The notes under the pieces: model-generated
Seen by the model: only the letters and a program-made list of their open reading frames with translations
What the model was told of the DNA's origin: nothing
Database searches by the model: none
Program-made: the position numbers and the translations under genes
In this document: positions 8,067 through 16,253 of the stretch, piece after piece
Position numbering within the stretch: position 1 is the stretch's first letter
Layout: each line of letters starts with the position of its first letter
Assembly (NCBI GenBank): GCA_947494145.1
Contig: CANLTZ010000009.1
Coordinates: forward strand, 1-64,000
Reading direction: 5' to 3'
DNA length: 64,000 nt
Origin: an uncultured Jannaschia sp.
Lineage (GTDB): Bacteria; Pseudomonadota; Alphaproteobacteria; Rhodobacterales; Rhodobacteraceae

Positions 8067-9041
8067 TTAGCTGCCCGGCGTGTGAAAGGTGCCTTCGGGC
8101 AGCGTGGTGGCGTTGCCGATCAGCTCTTCGCCGCCCAGTCGCGCCATCAGCGCCAGCATCCGGCCCGCGGCCTCTTCATCCACGGGGCCAGGCGCCGGGA
8201 TGCCGGCCCGGAAACCGGCCTTGAGTGCTTCGAACTGGGCGTCGTCACTGGCCCGCATGTTGGGTCGCAGGCGGTCCCATTCGGCATCGTCGCTGGCCAG
8301 CATATCCTTGGCGGCGCGGCTGGCGGCGGCCAGCCCGTCCACCAGATCGGGGTTGTCGCGCAGCATCTCACCCTTCACCACATAGCCCAGAAGCGGCGTG
8401 TTCGGGTCCAGGCCAAGCGCCTCGGCCGCGTCCGAAATGTCCACCAGCTTGCGCATCCCGCCCGCTTCCATTTTGGCCATGAAGTGCCAGAAGTTGATGG
8501 CCGCGTCGGTTTCACCCTGCAACGCCGTCTTGAAGATCAGCGGCGGGGCACCGAATACCTGCTCCGTCTCGGCGGCCAGGTTCATGCCCGTGGTCTCGGC
8601 GGCATAGGCCTGCAAGATCAGCCAGGACTTATCCAGCGGCCCGCCCGCGATGCCCACCTTCAACCCGGCCAAGTCGGCCACGCTGTTCACCGGGCTGCCC
8701 GCAGGCACCATCACGCCGCCCACGGCGCGGGAATAGGGGATGAAGACGTAATCCTTGCCCGCCGCCCGCTGCCGCGCGACCCACAGCCAGTCGGATACGA
8801 TGACATCCGCCTCACCGCCCTGGAAGGCGGTGCGCGCGGCGGCGCCACCAGCCATGCCTTGCACGTCGAGGGTGAAGCCGTTTTCGGCGTCCAGGCCGTG
8901 GTGGTCGATGGTGTTGAGTTCCCAATTGACGGTGCCGTATTCCAGCACCGCGGCGCGCAAGGTGGGCAATTCCGCCAAGGCGGCGCCTGCCCAAAGGGTG
9001 CAGGCTGCGGCAATGGCGGTGATCTTGGTGATAACGGTCAT
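8067..9041 (-). CDS. ABC transporter substrate-binding protein, NitT/TauT-like
   Basis: The 324-aa exported protein has a signal peptide ending near GAALA-ELPTLRAAV and a type 2 periplasmic-binding fold (for example LKVGIAGGPLDKSWLILQAYA and AAINFWHFMAKMEAGGM). GGGAGG precedes ATG 9041. A TACGACCAAAGG site lies 50-65 nt upstream, which ties it to the PQQ locus. Proteins of this kind sit in several PQQ-dehydrogenase clusters; the ligand is not known. Confidence 0.85.
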   Translation of the reverse strand: MTVITKITAIAAACTLWAGAALAELPTLRAAVLEYGTVNWELNTIDHHGLDAENGFTLDVQGMAGGAAARTAFQGGEADVIVSDWLWVARQRAAGKDYVFIPYSRAVGGVMVPAGSPVNSVADLAGLKVGIAGGPLDKSWLILQAYAAETTGMNLAAETEQVFGAPPLIFKTALQGETDAAINFWHFMAKMEAGGMRKLVDISDAAEALGLDPNTPLLGYVVKGEMLRDNPDLVDGLAAASRAAKDMLASDDAEWDRLRPNMRASDDAQFEALKAGFRAGIPAPGPVDEEAAGRMLALMARLGGEELIGNATTLPEGTFHTPGS

Positions 9042-9090
9042 GGTCGTCCTCCCAAACGTTGATCGAAGCGTAGCAGCGGAGGCGGGTTAG

Positions 9091-9107
9091 GGTAGTACGA
9101 CCAAAGG
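9091..9107. promoter_or_regulatory. Putative regulator site B (dyad GGTAGTACGACC) upstream of the binding-protein operon
   Basis: GGTAGTACGACCAAAGG contains a near-perfect 12-bp dyad (GGTaGTACgACC) followed by AAAGG. It shares TACGACCAAAGG exactly with 758-769. It lies 50 nt upstream of ATG 9041. A two-fold symmetric site of this size suits a dimeric NarL/LuxR-type regulator such as the one at 12069-12773. Confidence 0.5.
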
Positions 9108-9123
9108 GGCACGTGTCGTTCCG

Positions 9124-9837
9124 TCACGGTGTTCTGCCAGCCCGCCCCTTCGCATGTAGAAAAAGTGGCGGCGCGTCCTTGTCCAGCACCGCTGCCGTCA
9201 CGCAGCCATTGGCAATCGCGCCCGTGTCGACGCAGATGCGGTTGGGTCGGTTGACGGGCCCATCGCCGGGCGTGTGGCCGTGGACGATGATGCGTCCATG
9301 GTCGGCCTCACTGTCAAGAAAGCGGGATCTGATCCAAAGCATGTCTTTGGGCTGCTGCTGGTCCAGCGGCACGCCCGGGACGATGCCCGCGTGGACGAAG
9401 AAATAGGGCGCGGCATCCTGGCAAAGCGGCAGAGTCCTGAGCCAAGCGACCCGGTCAGGGCCCAGGGCATCGGCCAAGGCCGCGGGGTCATAGCCGCCGA
9501 AGTGGAGCGACAGGCCCAGGTTGGCGACCGTCTCCTCACCCCCGTTGGATAGCCAAGTGTACCAGGCCTGCCGGTTGTCCGTGGCCAAGCATTCCAGCAG
9601 CATCGCCTCATGATTGCCCATCAGGCAGGTCGTGTGGAAGCCGTCGACCCCCACCATCAGTCGGTCAAGGACGCCCGCGCTTTCGGTGCCTCCGTCGATA
9701 TAGTCGCCCAGATGGATGATCTGACCGGGGCGCCCGGGATGGAGCAGGTCATGGTGCGTGCGAATGTGGTCGTGGACCTGGCCGAGCAGGTCATCGCGGC
9801 CATGCACATCGCCGACGGCGTAGAGTACGGGTTCCAT
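9124..9837 (-). CDS. Metallophosphatase, serine/threonine protein phosphatase-like
   Basis: The 237-aa protein has the calcineurin-like metallophosphatase motifs in order: GDVHGR near residue 8, GDYIDGG near 45, GNHE near 74, then VHAG and HGHTP. This is the small bacterial PrpA/ApaH-like type. It has no signal peptide and is probably cytoplasmic. AGAGG precedes ATG 9837. The shared gap with the alcohol dehydrogenase gene holds the dyad at 9901-9916, so the two may be divergently regulated. The natural substrate is unknown. Confidence 0.85.
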   Translation of the reverse strand: MEPVLYAVGDVHGRDDLLGQVHDHIRTHHDLLHPGRPGQIIHLGDYIDGGTESAGVLDRLMVGVDGFHTTCLMGNHEAMLLECLATDNRQAWYTWLSNGGEETVANLGLSLHFGGYDPAALADALGPDRVAWLRTLPLCQDAAPYFFVHAGIVPGVPLDQQQPKDMLWIRSRFLDSEADHGRIIVHGHTPGDGPVNRPNRICVDTGAIANGCVTAAVLDKDAPPLFLHAKGRAGRTP

Positions 9838-9900
9838 GGAACCTCTCTATTGCTTGGGCCTAAGCGGCGCGAGCCGTGTCTTTCCCTGGCCAACGCCAAA

Positions 9901-9916
9901 GGTCTTACGACCAAGG
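9901..9916. promoter_or_regulatory. Putative regulator site C upstream of the PQQ alcohol dehydrogenase
   Basis: GGTCTTACGACCAAGG is a near-palindrome (ideal core GGTCGTACGACC). It is 14/16 identical to the reverse complement of 12020-12035 upstream of the response regulator. It lies 92 nt before the ATG of the alcohol dehydrogenase and 63 nt before that of the phosphatase on the other strand. Confidence 0.5.
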
Positions 9917-10008
9917 TCCGATTTCGGCGGATGGCGGCCGGGGCCGATACTGCCCTTGGGCCGGATTGCACCGATGCACCGGATGAGACCCGAAACGGGA
10001 GGATCGAC

Positions 10009-11814
10009 ATGACACGCTTCACACTGGCCGCGACGGCCAGCATTTTGGCTATTGGACTGGCCACCGCCAATGCCGAAGTCACGGAAGAAATGATCGCCAA
10101 TGATCAGGCGAGCACCGATGACGTGCTCACCAATGGCATGGGCCGCGATCTTCAGCGCTATTCGCCGCTCGACATCCTCAACAAGGACAATGTCGCCAAT
10201 CTGGTGCCGGCCTGGGCGTTTTCGCTGGGGGGTGAAAAGCAGCGCGGTCAGGAAACCCAGCCGCTTGTCCATGACGGGGTGATGTATATCACGGGCTCCT
10301 ATTCCCGGCTTTACGCCATTGACGTGAAGACCGGCGAAGAGATCTGGCAATACGATGCCCGCCTGCCCGAAGGCATTCTGCCCTGCTGTGACGTGGTGAA
10401 CCGCGGTGCGGCCATCTATGGCGATAACATCTATTTCGGCACGCTGGACGCCCGGCTTGTGGCGCTCAACAAGGATACGGGCGACGTGGTCTGGCGCGAC
10501 AAGATCGCCGATTACAAGGCGGGCTATTCCTTTACCGCGGCCCCGATGATCGTGAACGGCCTGGTCATCACCGGCAATTCCGGCGGTGAGTTCGGGATCG
10601 TGGGCGAAGTGCAGGCGCGCGATGCCATGACCGGTGACATGGTTTGGACGCGGCCCGTGATCGAGGGCCACATGGGCACGCTGAACGGCGAAGAAAGCAC
10701 CATGACGGGTGAGTTGAACGCAACCTGGCCGGGCGACATGTGGAAGACCGGCGGTGGGGCGACGTGGCTCGGCGGGTCCTACGATATCGACACAGACACC
10801 ATCGTCTATGGCACGGGCAACCCTGCGCCCTGGAACAGCCATCTGCGCAATGCGGGTCAGCCGACCGAAGGCAATGCCGGTGACAACCTCTATGCTGCCA
10901 GCCGCGTCGGCATCGACCCCGCCACCGGTGAGATCAAGTGGCACTATCAGACCACCCCGCGCGAGGGTTGGGACTACGACGGCGTCAACGAAGTGGTGTC
11001 CTTCACCGATGCCGACGGCAACATGAAGTTCGCGACCGCCGATCGGAATGGCTTCTTTTATGTGCTCAACCGCGAAGATGGGTCTTTCGTGGATGCCTGG
11101 CCCTTCGTGAAGGATATCACCTGGGCGTCGGATATCGGCGACGATGGCCGCCCGATCTTCGTCGAAGAAAATCGCCCCGGCGACCCTGCGCTGGCCGCCG
11201 ATGGCAACAAGGGTGAGACGGTATTCTCGGCACCTGGCTTCCTGGGCGGCAAGAACTGGATGCCCATGGCCTATTCCCAGCGGACGGGGCTTTTCTATGT
11301 GCCGTCCAACGAATGGGGCATGGATATCTGGAACGAGCCGATCACCTACAAGCAGGGCGCGGCCTATCTGGGCTCTGGCTTCACGATCAAGCCGATGTAC
11401 GAAGATCATATCGGTTCGCTTAAGGCCATCGACCCGGCGACGGGCGAATGGGTTTGGGAAGTTCAGAACGACGCGCCGCTTTGGGGGGGCGTCATGACCA
11501 CCGCAGGCGGTCTGGTCTTCACTGGCACGCCCGAAGGCAAGTTCATCGCCTATGACGACGAGACGGGTGAGGAGCTGTGGAGCTTCCAGACCGGCTCCGG
11601 CATCGTGGGTCAGCCCATCACCTGGGAACAAGACGGGGAGCAATATGTCACCGTCATCTCCGGCTGGGGCGGCGCCGTGCCGCTTTGGGGCGGGGAAGTG
11701 GCCAGCAAGGTGAACTACCTCAACCAGGGCGGCATGCTCTGGACGTTCAAGTTGCCGCGCAACTTGGCCAATATCGACGCCGAAGGTGAGCCGATCATCA
11801 AGACGTCGAACTAA
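10009..11814 (+). CDS. Lanthanide-type PQQ-dependent alcohol dehydrogenase (XoxF/PedH/ExaF-like)
   Basis: This 601-aa periplasmic quinoprotein has a signal peptide ending near TANA and is an eight-bladed propeller with tryptophan-docking repeats. The vicinal disulfide pair is C126-C127 ([10 protein letters not shown]). Metal/PQQ ligands expected from the family are E194 (GGEFG), N271 (GTGNPAPWN) and the catalytic base D322 in [10 protein letters not shown]324, two residues on, is the extra acidic ligand found in lanthanide enzymes; calcium enzymes have a small neutral residue there. GGGAGGA precedes the ATG. It should oxidise primary alcohols and pass electrons to a cytochrome c. The exact substrate (methanol, ethanol or larger) cannot be read from sequence. 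No PQQ biosynthesis genes are in the window. Confidence 0.93.
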   Translation: MTRFTLAATASILAIGLATANAEVTEEMIANDQASTDDVLTNGMGRDLQRYSPLDILNKDNVANLVPAWAFSLGGEKQRGQETQPLVHDGVMYITGSYSRLYAIDVKTGEEIWQYDARLPEGILPCCDVVNRGAAIYGDNIYFGTLDARLVALNKDTGDVVWRDKIADYKAGYSFTAAPMIVNGLVITGNSGGEFGIVGEVQARDAMTGDMVWTRPVIEGHMGTLNGEESTMTGELNATWPGDMWKTGGGATWLGGSYDIDTDTIVYGTGNPAPWNSHLRNAGQPTEGNAGDNLYAASRVGIDPATGEIKWHYQTTPREGWDYDGVNEVVSFTDADGNMKFATADRNGFFYVLNREDGSFVDAWPFVKDITWASDIGDDGRPIFVEENRPGDPALAADGNKGETVFSAPGFLGGKNWMPMAYSQRTGLFYVPSNEWGMDIWNEPITYKQGAAYLGSGFTIKPMYEDHIGSLKAIDPATGEWVWEVQNDAPLWGGVMTTAGGLVFTGTPEGKFIAYDDETGEELWSFQTGSGIVGQPITWEQDGEQYVTVISGWGGAVPLWGGEVASKVNYLNQGGMLWTFKLPRNLANIDAEGEPIIKTSN

Positions 11815-11830
11815 GATCACTCGCAAGACC

Positions 11831-11872
11831 GACGACACGGCGCGTCCCCCCGGGGGCGCGCCGTTTGTCGTC
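11831..11872 (+). terminator. Long GC-rich hairpin after the alcohol dehydrogenase gene
   Basis: The outer arms GACGACA and TGTCGTC and the inner arms ACGGCGCG and CGCGCCGT around CCCCCCGGGGG form a nearly continuous stem, 17 nt after the stop codon. No strong T run follows, so it may act as a terminator or as a 3' stabiliser. Confidence 0.6.
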
Positions 11873-12019
11873 CGGTGGCCGTGACAGAGGGTTTCCGCCG
11901 GAAGCGACGGTGCCCATTCGCGGACGTTCGTCAGACTGTTGACGGAACGCGGACGATCTGCGCGCGCCTGTTCATCAGACGATCACCAATAACGTCGTGA
12001 GGGCCCTGGCCGGATCGAA

Positions 12020-12035
12020 GCTTGGACCTAAGACC
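12020..12035. promoter_or_regulatory. Putative regulator site D upstream of the response regulator gene
   Basis: Read on the minus strand this is GGTCTTAGGTCCAAGC, matching site C (GGTCTTACGACCAAGG) except at three positions at most. It lies 33 nt before ATG 12069. This position would suit autoregulation of the NarL-type regulator. Confidence 0.4.
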
Positions 12036-12068
12036 ATTGGACATGATGAGGTTCCCGCTGGGTCTGCT

Positions 12069-12773
12069 ATGTATGCACTCATGACGTTTGAAGCTGCCAC
12101 AGAAACGAAGGGCCTGACGCAGGGCGCATGGGCACTGGTTGTCGATGACCACCCACTCTTTTGCGACGCGCTGGAAATGACGCTGCGCTCGGTCGCGCCA
12201 GACTGGGCTATCGTCAAGGCAGCTACGCTGCATGAAGGGCTGGGGCTTTTGGAAGACAACGCCAAGCCTGCCCTTGTGGTGCTGGACCTGAACCTGCCCG
12301 ACGTGACCGGATTTGACGGTTTGGTGCGGATGCGGCAGGCCGCCGAAGGCGCGCCGGTCATCGTGGCCTCGTCCATGACCGACAACAAGATCGTGTCGGG
12401 CGCGCTGAAGGCCGGGGCGGCGGGCTACGTGCCCAAGCATAGCAGCCGCGCGGTCTTCAAAGCCGCGCTGGAGGCCATCGAACAGGGTGGCACCTATCTG
12501 CCCGACAGTTTCGTGGAAGCCGCCAACGACCCCACGGCCGATGCGGTCAGCCGCCTCTCGACGCTGACGCCTCAGCAGGGTCGTATCCTTGAACTGATCT
12601 GCGACGGGAAGCTCAACAAGCAAATCGCCTATGAATTGTCGATTGCCGAGACGACGGTGAAGGCCCATGTGACCGCGATCATGCGCAAGTTGGGCGTGCG
12701 CAGTCGGACCCAGGCCGTGCTTGTGTCGCAAGACGCACGGTTCAGGGCGGTCTTGCCAAGTTCGGAAACCTGA
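12069..12773 (+). CDS. NarL/LuxR-family response regulator (ErbR/AgmR-like)
   Basis: The 234-aa two-domain regulator has a receiver domain with the acidic pair DD near residues 26-27, phosphoacceptor D73 (VVLDLNLPD) and K in GYVPKHS. A LuxR-type HTH follows near residues 170-225 (LTPQQGRILELICDGKLNKQIA). ErbR/AgmR-type regulators control PQQ-ethanol oxidation genes in Pseudomonas, and this gene is directly downstream of the dehydrogenase. The start is uncertain: ATG 12069 or 12081, neither with a strong ribosome-binding site. Its likely partner is the hybrid kinase at 13982-16186. Confidence 0.85.
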   Translation: MYALMTFEAATETKGLTQGAWALVVDDHPLFCDALEMTLRSVAPDWAIVKAATLHEGLGLLEDNAKPALVVLDLNLPDVTGFDGLVRMRQAAEGAPVIVASSMTDNKIVSGALKAGAAGYVPKHSSRAVFKAALEAIEQGGTYLPDSFVEAANDPTADAVSRLSTLTPQQGRILELICDGKLNKQIAYELSIAETTVKAHVTAIMRKLGVRSRTQAVLVSQDARFRAVLPSSET

Positions 12774-12803
12774 CACTATCCTTTCCCTTACGGGAGGATA
12801 GCT

Positions 12804-13985
12804 TTGAATATTCAGTGCGACGGTCAGACCCCGTCTGCGCAGCCCCACGTAGTGAACGCCTTTGTCACAGTGGAGATCCGGGCGCAGGATGACGCCCCAG
12901 CCGCGCGCATCGCCGCCCGGCTGGCAGGGCAGGATCTGGCGCAGCTTTTCTTGTTTGTCAGCGCCGATCTGGACCTGCCGTCTTTGATGGCGGATCTGTC
13001 CTCGGCCCTTCCTGGCTTGCCCATTGCGGGTTGTTCCACCGCCGGAGAGATCGGGGCAGACGGCTATGCCGATGGCCATGTCATCGCCATCGGTCTGCCT
13101 GCGGCACGCTTTGCCACCACATCGGTGGTGATCGAGGACCTGGCTCATATGGATGGGCCCGGGCTGGGGCGCGATGTGCTCAACGCGCGGCTGGCACTTC
13201 TGGGGGCGAATCCAAGGCGGGAACACGGATTCGCCTTCCTGATGGTGGATGGGCTTTCCCTTCGCGAAGACATGCTGACGGCGGCGATATCGCCCGCTCT
13301 CGGCGGAATGCCGCTGTTTGGGGGGTCTGCGGGCGATGGTGCGCGGTTCGGCCACACCCATGTGGCGCTGGATGGACGTGTCCTGCAGGACGCGGCCGTT
13401 CTGACGCTGGCGGTGACAGACTTTCGGGTGAAGGTTTTCAGCTTCAACCATTTCCGCCCGACCACGCAGCGCATGGTCGTCACGGATGCCGACCCAGAAC
13501 GCCGAATTGTGCGCGAAATCAACGCTGAACCTGCCGGACCGGAATATGCCCGGATCGTCGGTGAAGACCCTGGCCAGCTCAACGAATTCACCTTTGCCGC
13601 CCACCCCGTGGCGGTACGCCTGGGCGAGACGCACCATGTCCGCGCCATCCAGCGCGTGGATGAGGACGGGCAACTTGTCTTCTTTTCAGCCATCGACGAA
13701 GGCATGGTTTTGTCCGTGGTCGAGGCCGACGACATGGTCACCCATCTGGACCGCGCTTTCAGCCGCCTGGCGGATGAGGGATCTTTGGCCGGTGTGCTGG
13801 CCTGCGACTGCATTCTGCGCCGGATCGAGGCGGAGCAGACGCAGCGGACGCGCGATGTTTCCAAGGTGTTGAAGCGGCACGGCGTCCGGGGCTTTTGCAC
13901 CTATGGTGAACAGATCGGGCCGATGCATCTTAATCAGACGATGACGGGCGTGGCGCTGTTCGCCCCGGAGGAGGTCGCGCCATGA
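12804..13985 (+). CDS. FIST domain signal-transduction protein (NosP-like)
   Basis: The 393-aa protein has FIST N and C domains: LFLFVSADLDLPSLMADL, PIAGCSTAGEIG, and LACDCILRRIEAEQ to the C-terminal GFCTYGEQIG. FIST proteins are sensory; NosP homologues bind haem and nitric oxide and act on a neighbouring histidine kinase. Translation appears to begin at TTG 12804, 6 nt after GGGAGGA. The stop overlaps the kinase ATG by 4 nt, which strongly suggests a functional pair. Haem binding here is inference. Confidence 0.85.
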   Translation: MNIQCDGQTPSAQPHVVNAFVTVEIRAQDDAPAARIAARLAGQDLAQLFLFVSADLDLPSLMADLSSALPGLPIAGCSTAGEIGADGYADGHVIAIGLPAARFATTSVVIEDLAHMDGPGLGRDVLNARLALLGANPRREHGFAFLMVDGLSLREDMLTAAISPALGGMPLFGGSAGDGARFGHTHVALDGRVLQDAAVLTLAVTDFRVKVFSFNHFRPTTQRMVVTDADPERRIVREINAEPAGPEYARIVGEDPGQLNEFTFAAHPVAVRLGETHHVRAIQRVDEDGQLVFFSAIDEGMVLSVVEADDMVTHLDRAFSRLADEGSLAGVLACDCILRRIEAEQTQRTRDVSKVLKRHGVRGFCTYGEQIGPMHLNQTMTGVALFAPEEVAP

Positions 13986-16186
13986 TGCTGGTCGACCCGG
14001 GCGACGATCTGGAGCGTCAGAACAAGAAGCTCAACCGGATCGTCGAGGTGCTGATGCACCGGGTCGAGCAAAGCCCTGACCATTCCAGCCTCGCCTACGC
14101 GCAGTTCGAACGCGCCGCCCTGCTGGAGGCCGAGGTCAGTCAGCGCACCGCTGAACTTGAGCGGACGCTAGACCTTCTTCACGAGTCCAATGCGCGGCTT
14201 GGCGAGGCCATGAATGAGGCGGAGGCTGCGCGCTCCAACCTCGCGGAAGCTATTGAGACGGTGCAGGAAGGTTTCGCGCTGTTCGACGCGCAAGATTTGC
14301 TGGTGATGCACAATTCGCGCTTCTGCCAGGACTTGGAAGATGTGGCGCCAGCCTTGCGGCAGGGTATGCCCTTTGGTCGCTATGTCGAGTTGATCAGCCG
14401 CAGCAATCAGCTTGCCCTGCCCGATGATCAGACGCCCGAAGACTGGCGTGCCAAGCGGATGCGCAATCATGCCGACACGCGGACCACCTTCAAGGTGCGG
14501 CTCGTGCGCGATCGCTGGGTGCAGGTGTCCGAGCATCGCACCACGTCGGGCGGCACGGTCATCTTGCAGACCGATATCACCCGTATCATCCGCCAGGAAC
14601 GTCGTGAGCGTGACAGGCTGATCGACCTTCAGGCCCGCATGGTGCGCGCCACGCTGGACCATCTGGCCCAGGGTGTGGCGATCTTTGACCGCGATGGGCG
14701 TCTTTTGGGGTGGAACGCCCAGATGGAGGCGCTGTTGGCGCGACCCCTGGGTGAAGAGATTCTTGGCACCGGTTTTGACGCGCTGATCCATCGGCTGGAT
14801 GGAAGCTTCGACTTCACGGGGCAGGTGGCGCCTGGCGCGTTGATCGCCTGGGCGGCGCAACGCAAACCGCGGCCTGCGCTAAACTTCGAGGTGGAAGGCG
14901 CTGGCGACCGGACGTTTACCGTCTTCGCCCAGGAAATGCCCGACCGGGGCTTCGTGGTCAGCTTCACCGATGTCACGACCGAACGCGCTGCGACCAAAGC
15001 CTTCCGCGACCTGGCCGCCACGCTGGAACGCCGCGTGCAGGACCGCACCGAAGAACTGGGCCACGCGCTGGAAGAAGCACGCCGGGCGAATGCGTCGAAG
15101 ACCCGCTTCATGGCGGCGGCCAGCCACGATCTGTTGCAGCCGCTTTCGGCGGCGAAGCTGTTCGTGGCCAGCCTGGAAGACCGCGCCGCCGACCCGCAGA
15201 TGCAGGACATCGCGGGCAAGGCGGTGTCGGCCCTGGCTTCGGTCGAGACGATCATCGAGGCATTGCTGGATATCTCGAAGCTCGATTCCGGGCAGGCACA
15301 GTTCGATATCGGCCACGTACCGCTCTCGGCCATTTTGGATTCACTGCGGATCGAGATGACACCGCTTGCCGCCGCACAAGGACTGCGCCTGAGGGTCGTA
15401 CCGTCATCGCTGGCCGTCGAAAGCGACGCCGTCATTCTGCGCCGCGTGATGCAGAACCTGGTGGCCAATGCCATCCGCTACACGACAGGCACCGAGATCT
15501 TGCTGGGTGTGCGGCGGGTGGAGGGCAAGGCGCGGATCGAGGTTCTCGATCAGGGTCCTGGCATCGCCCCCGAAGATCAAAGCGTCATCTTCGAAGAATT
15601 CCGCCAGCTTGGTGCCCGACGCTCTGGCGCGGGTGGGATCGGTCTGGGCCTGGCCATTGTGGACCGCGCCTGTGCGATGCTGGGCCATCGCTTGGCACTG
15701 GATTCTGCGCCCGGGTCGGGCAGCCGCTTTTCCATCGCGGCGCCTATTGCCGCCACAACCGGCGCTGCGGTGTCCCGCAATTCCGGTGGGATGAGCCCGA
15801 CACCGGCGGCGACCGAAGACCTGATCGTCGCGCTGGTGGAAAATGACCCCGACGTCGCCCGCGCGGTGACATTGATGATCGAGGGCTGGGGCTGCGACGT
15901 GATCCAAGCCGCGTCGGGCGAAGACGCGTTGGAATTGATTGCCGAACTCGGCATCCTGCCGGACCTGTTTCTGGTGGATTACCAACTGGGCGACGGCATG
16001 GATGGTATCGCGCTAATCGAAGAAATGCGCCGCCGCCACGGACCCTTACATGCCACATTGATATCGGCGGATCGCTCGGGCGAACTGGCCGAAAAGTGCC
16101 GGGCCACGGCCATCCCGCTGCTGCCCAAGCCACTGGCGCGCAATGCCTTGGCGGAACTTCTGCTTGATACGCGCCCGCCCAGCTGA
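13982..16186 (+). CDS. PAS hybrid histidine kinase (ErcS'/NahK-like)
   Basis: The 734-aa protein has no signal peptide or membrane segment. The order is an N-terminal coiled coil (about 1-90), two PAS-like domains (about 95-200 and 220-345), HisKA with H382 in AAASHDLLQPLS, HATPase (NLVANAIRYT, LDQGPGI, GIGLGLAIV), and a receiver domain from about 615 with phosphoacceptor D666 (FLVDYQLG). The layout matches cytoplasmic hybrid kinases paired with FIST/NosP proteins in the Pseudomonas exa region. It should phosphorylate the regulator at 12069-12773, or withhold phosphate from it. Confidence 0.88.
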   Translation: MMLVDPGDDLERQNKKLNRIVEVLMHRVEQSPDHSSLAYAQFERAALLEAEVSQRTAELERTLDLLHESNARLGEAMNEAEAARSNLAEAIETVQEGFALFDAQDLLVMHNSRFCQDLEDVAPALRQGMPFGRYVELISRSNQLALPDDQTPEDWRAKRMRNHADTRTTFKVRLVRDRWVQVSEHRTTSGGTVILQTDITRIIRQERRERDRLIDLQARMVRATLDHLAQGVAIFDRDGRLLGWNAQMEALLARPLGEEILGTGFDALIHRLDGSFDFTGQVAPGALIAWAAQRKPRPALNFEVEGAGDRTFTVFAQEMPDRGFVVSFTDVTTERAATKAFRDLAATLERRVQDRTEELGHALEEARRANASKTRFMAAASHDLLQPLSAAKLFVASLEDRAADPQMQDIAGKAVSALASVETIIEALLDISKLDSGQAQFDIGHVPLSAILDSLRIEMTPLAAAQGLRLRVVPSSLAVESDAVILRRVMQNLVANAIRYTTGTEILLGVRRVEGKARIEVLDQGPGIAPEDQSVIFEEFRQLGARRSGAGGIGLGLAIVDRACAMLGHRLALDSAPGSGSRFSIAAPIAATTGAAVSRNSGGMSPTPAATEDLIVALVENDPDVARAVTLMIEGWGCDVIQAASGEDALELIAELGILPDLFLVDYQLGDGMDGIALIEEMRRRHGPLHATLISADRSGELAEKCRATAIPLLPKPLARNALAELLLDTRPPS

Positions 16187-16215
16187 ACGCGGCGCTTGAC
16201 GACGGCCTCGAGGGC

Positions 16216-16246
16216 CGATCAGTTTCGATGAATTCGAAACTGATCG
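16216..16246. promoter_or_regulatory. Palindromic operator before the LysR gene
   Basis: The arms CGATCAGTTTCGA (16216-16228) and TCGAAACTGATCG (16234-16246) are a perfect 13-bp inverted repeat around a 5-nt centre, ending 8 bp before the LysR ATG. The inner part, AGTTTCGA-N5-TCGAAACT, recurs exactly at 18937-18957. A TTGACG hexamer at 16196-16201 would put the -10 region inside the palindrome, which suits autorepression. Confidence 0.75.
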
Positions 16247-16253
16247 GAACCCC

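Noticed and set aside
9847-11838. 663-codon minus-strand frame opposite the alcohol dehydrogenase
   Set aside because: Composition (Gly, His, Asp, Arg repeats) is that of an antisense shadow; the plus strand encodes a full quinoprotein.
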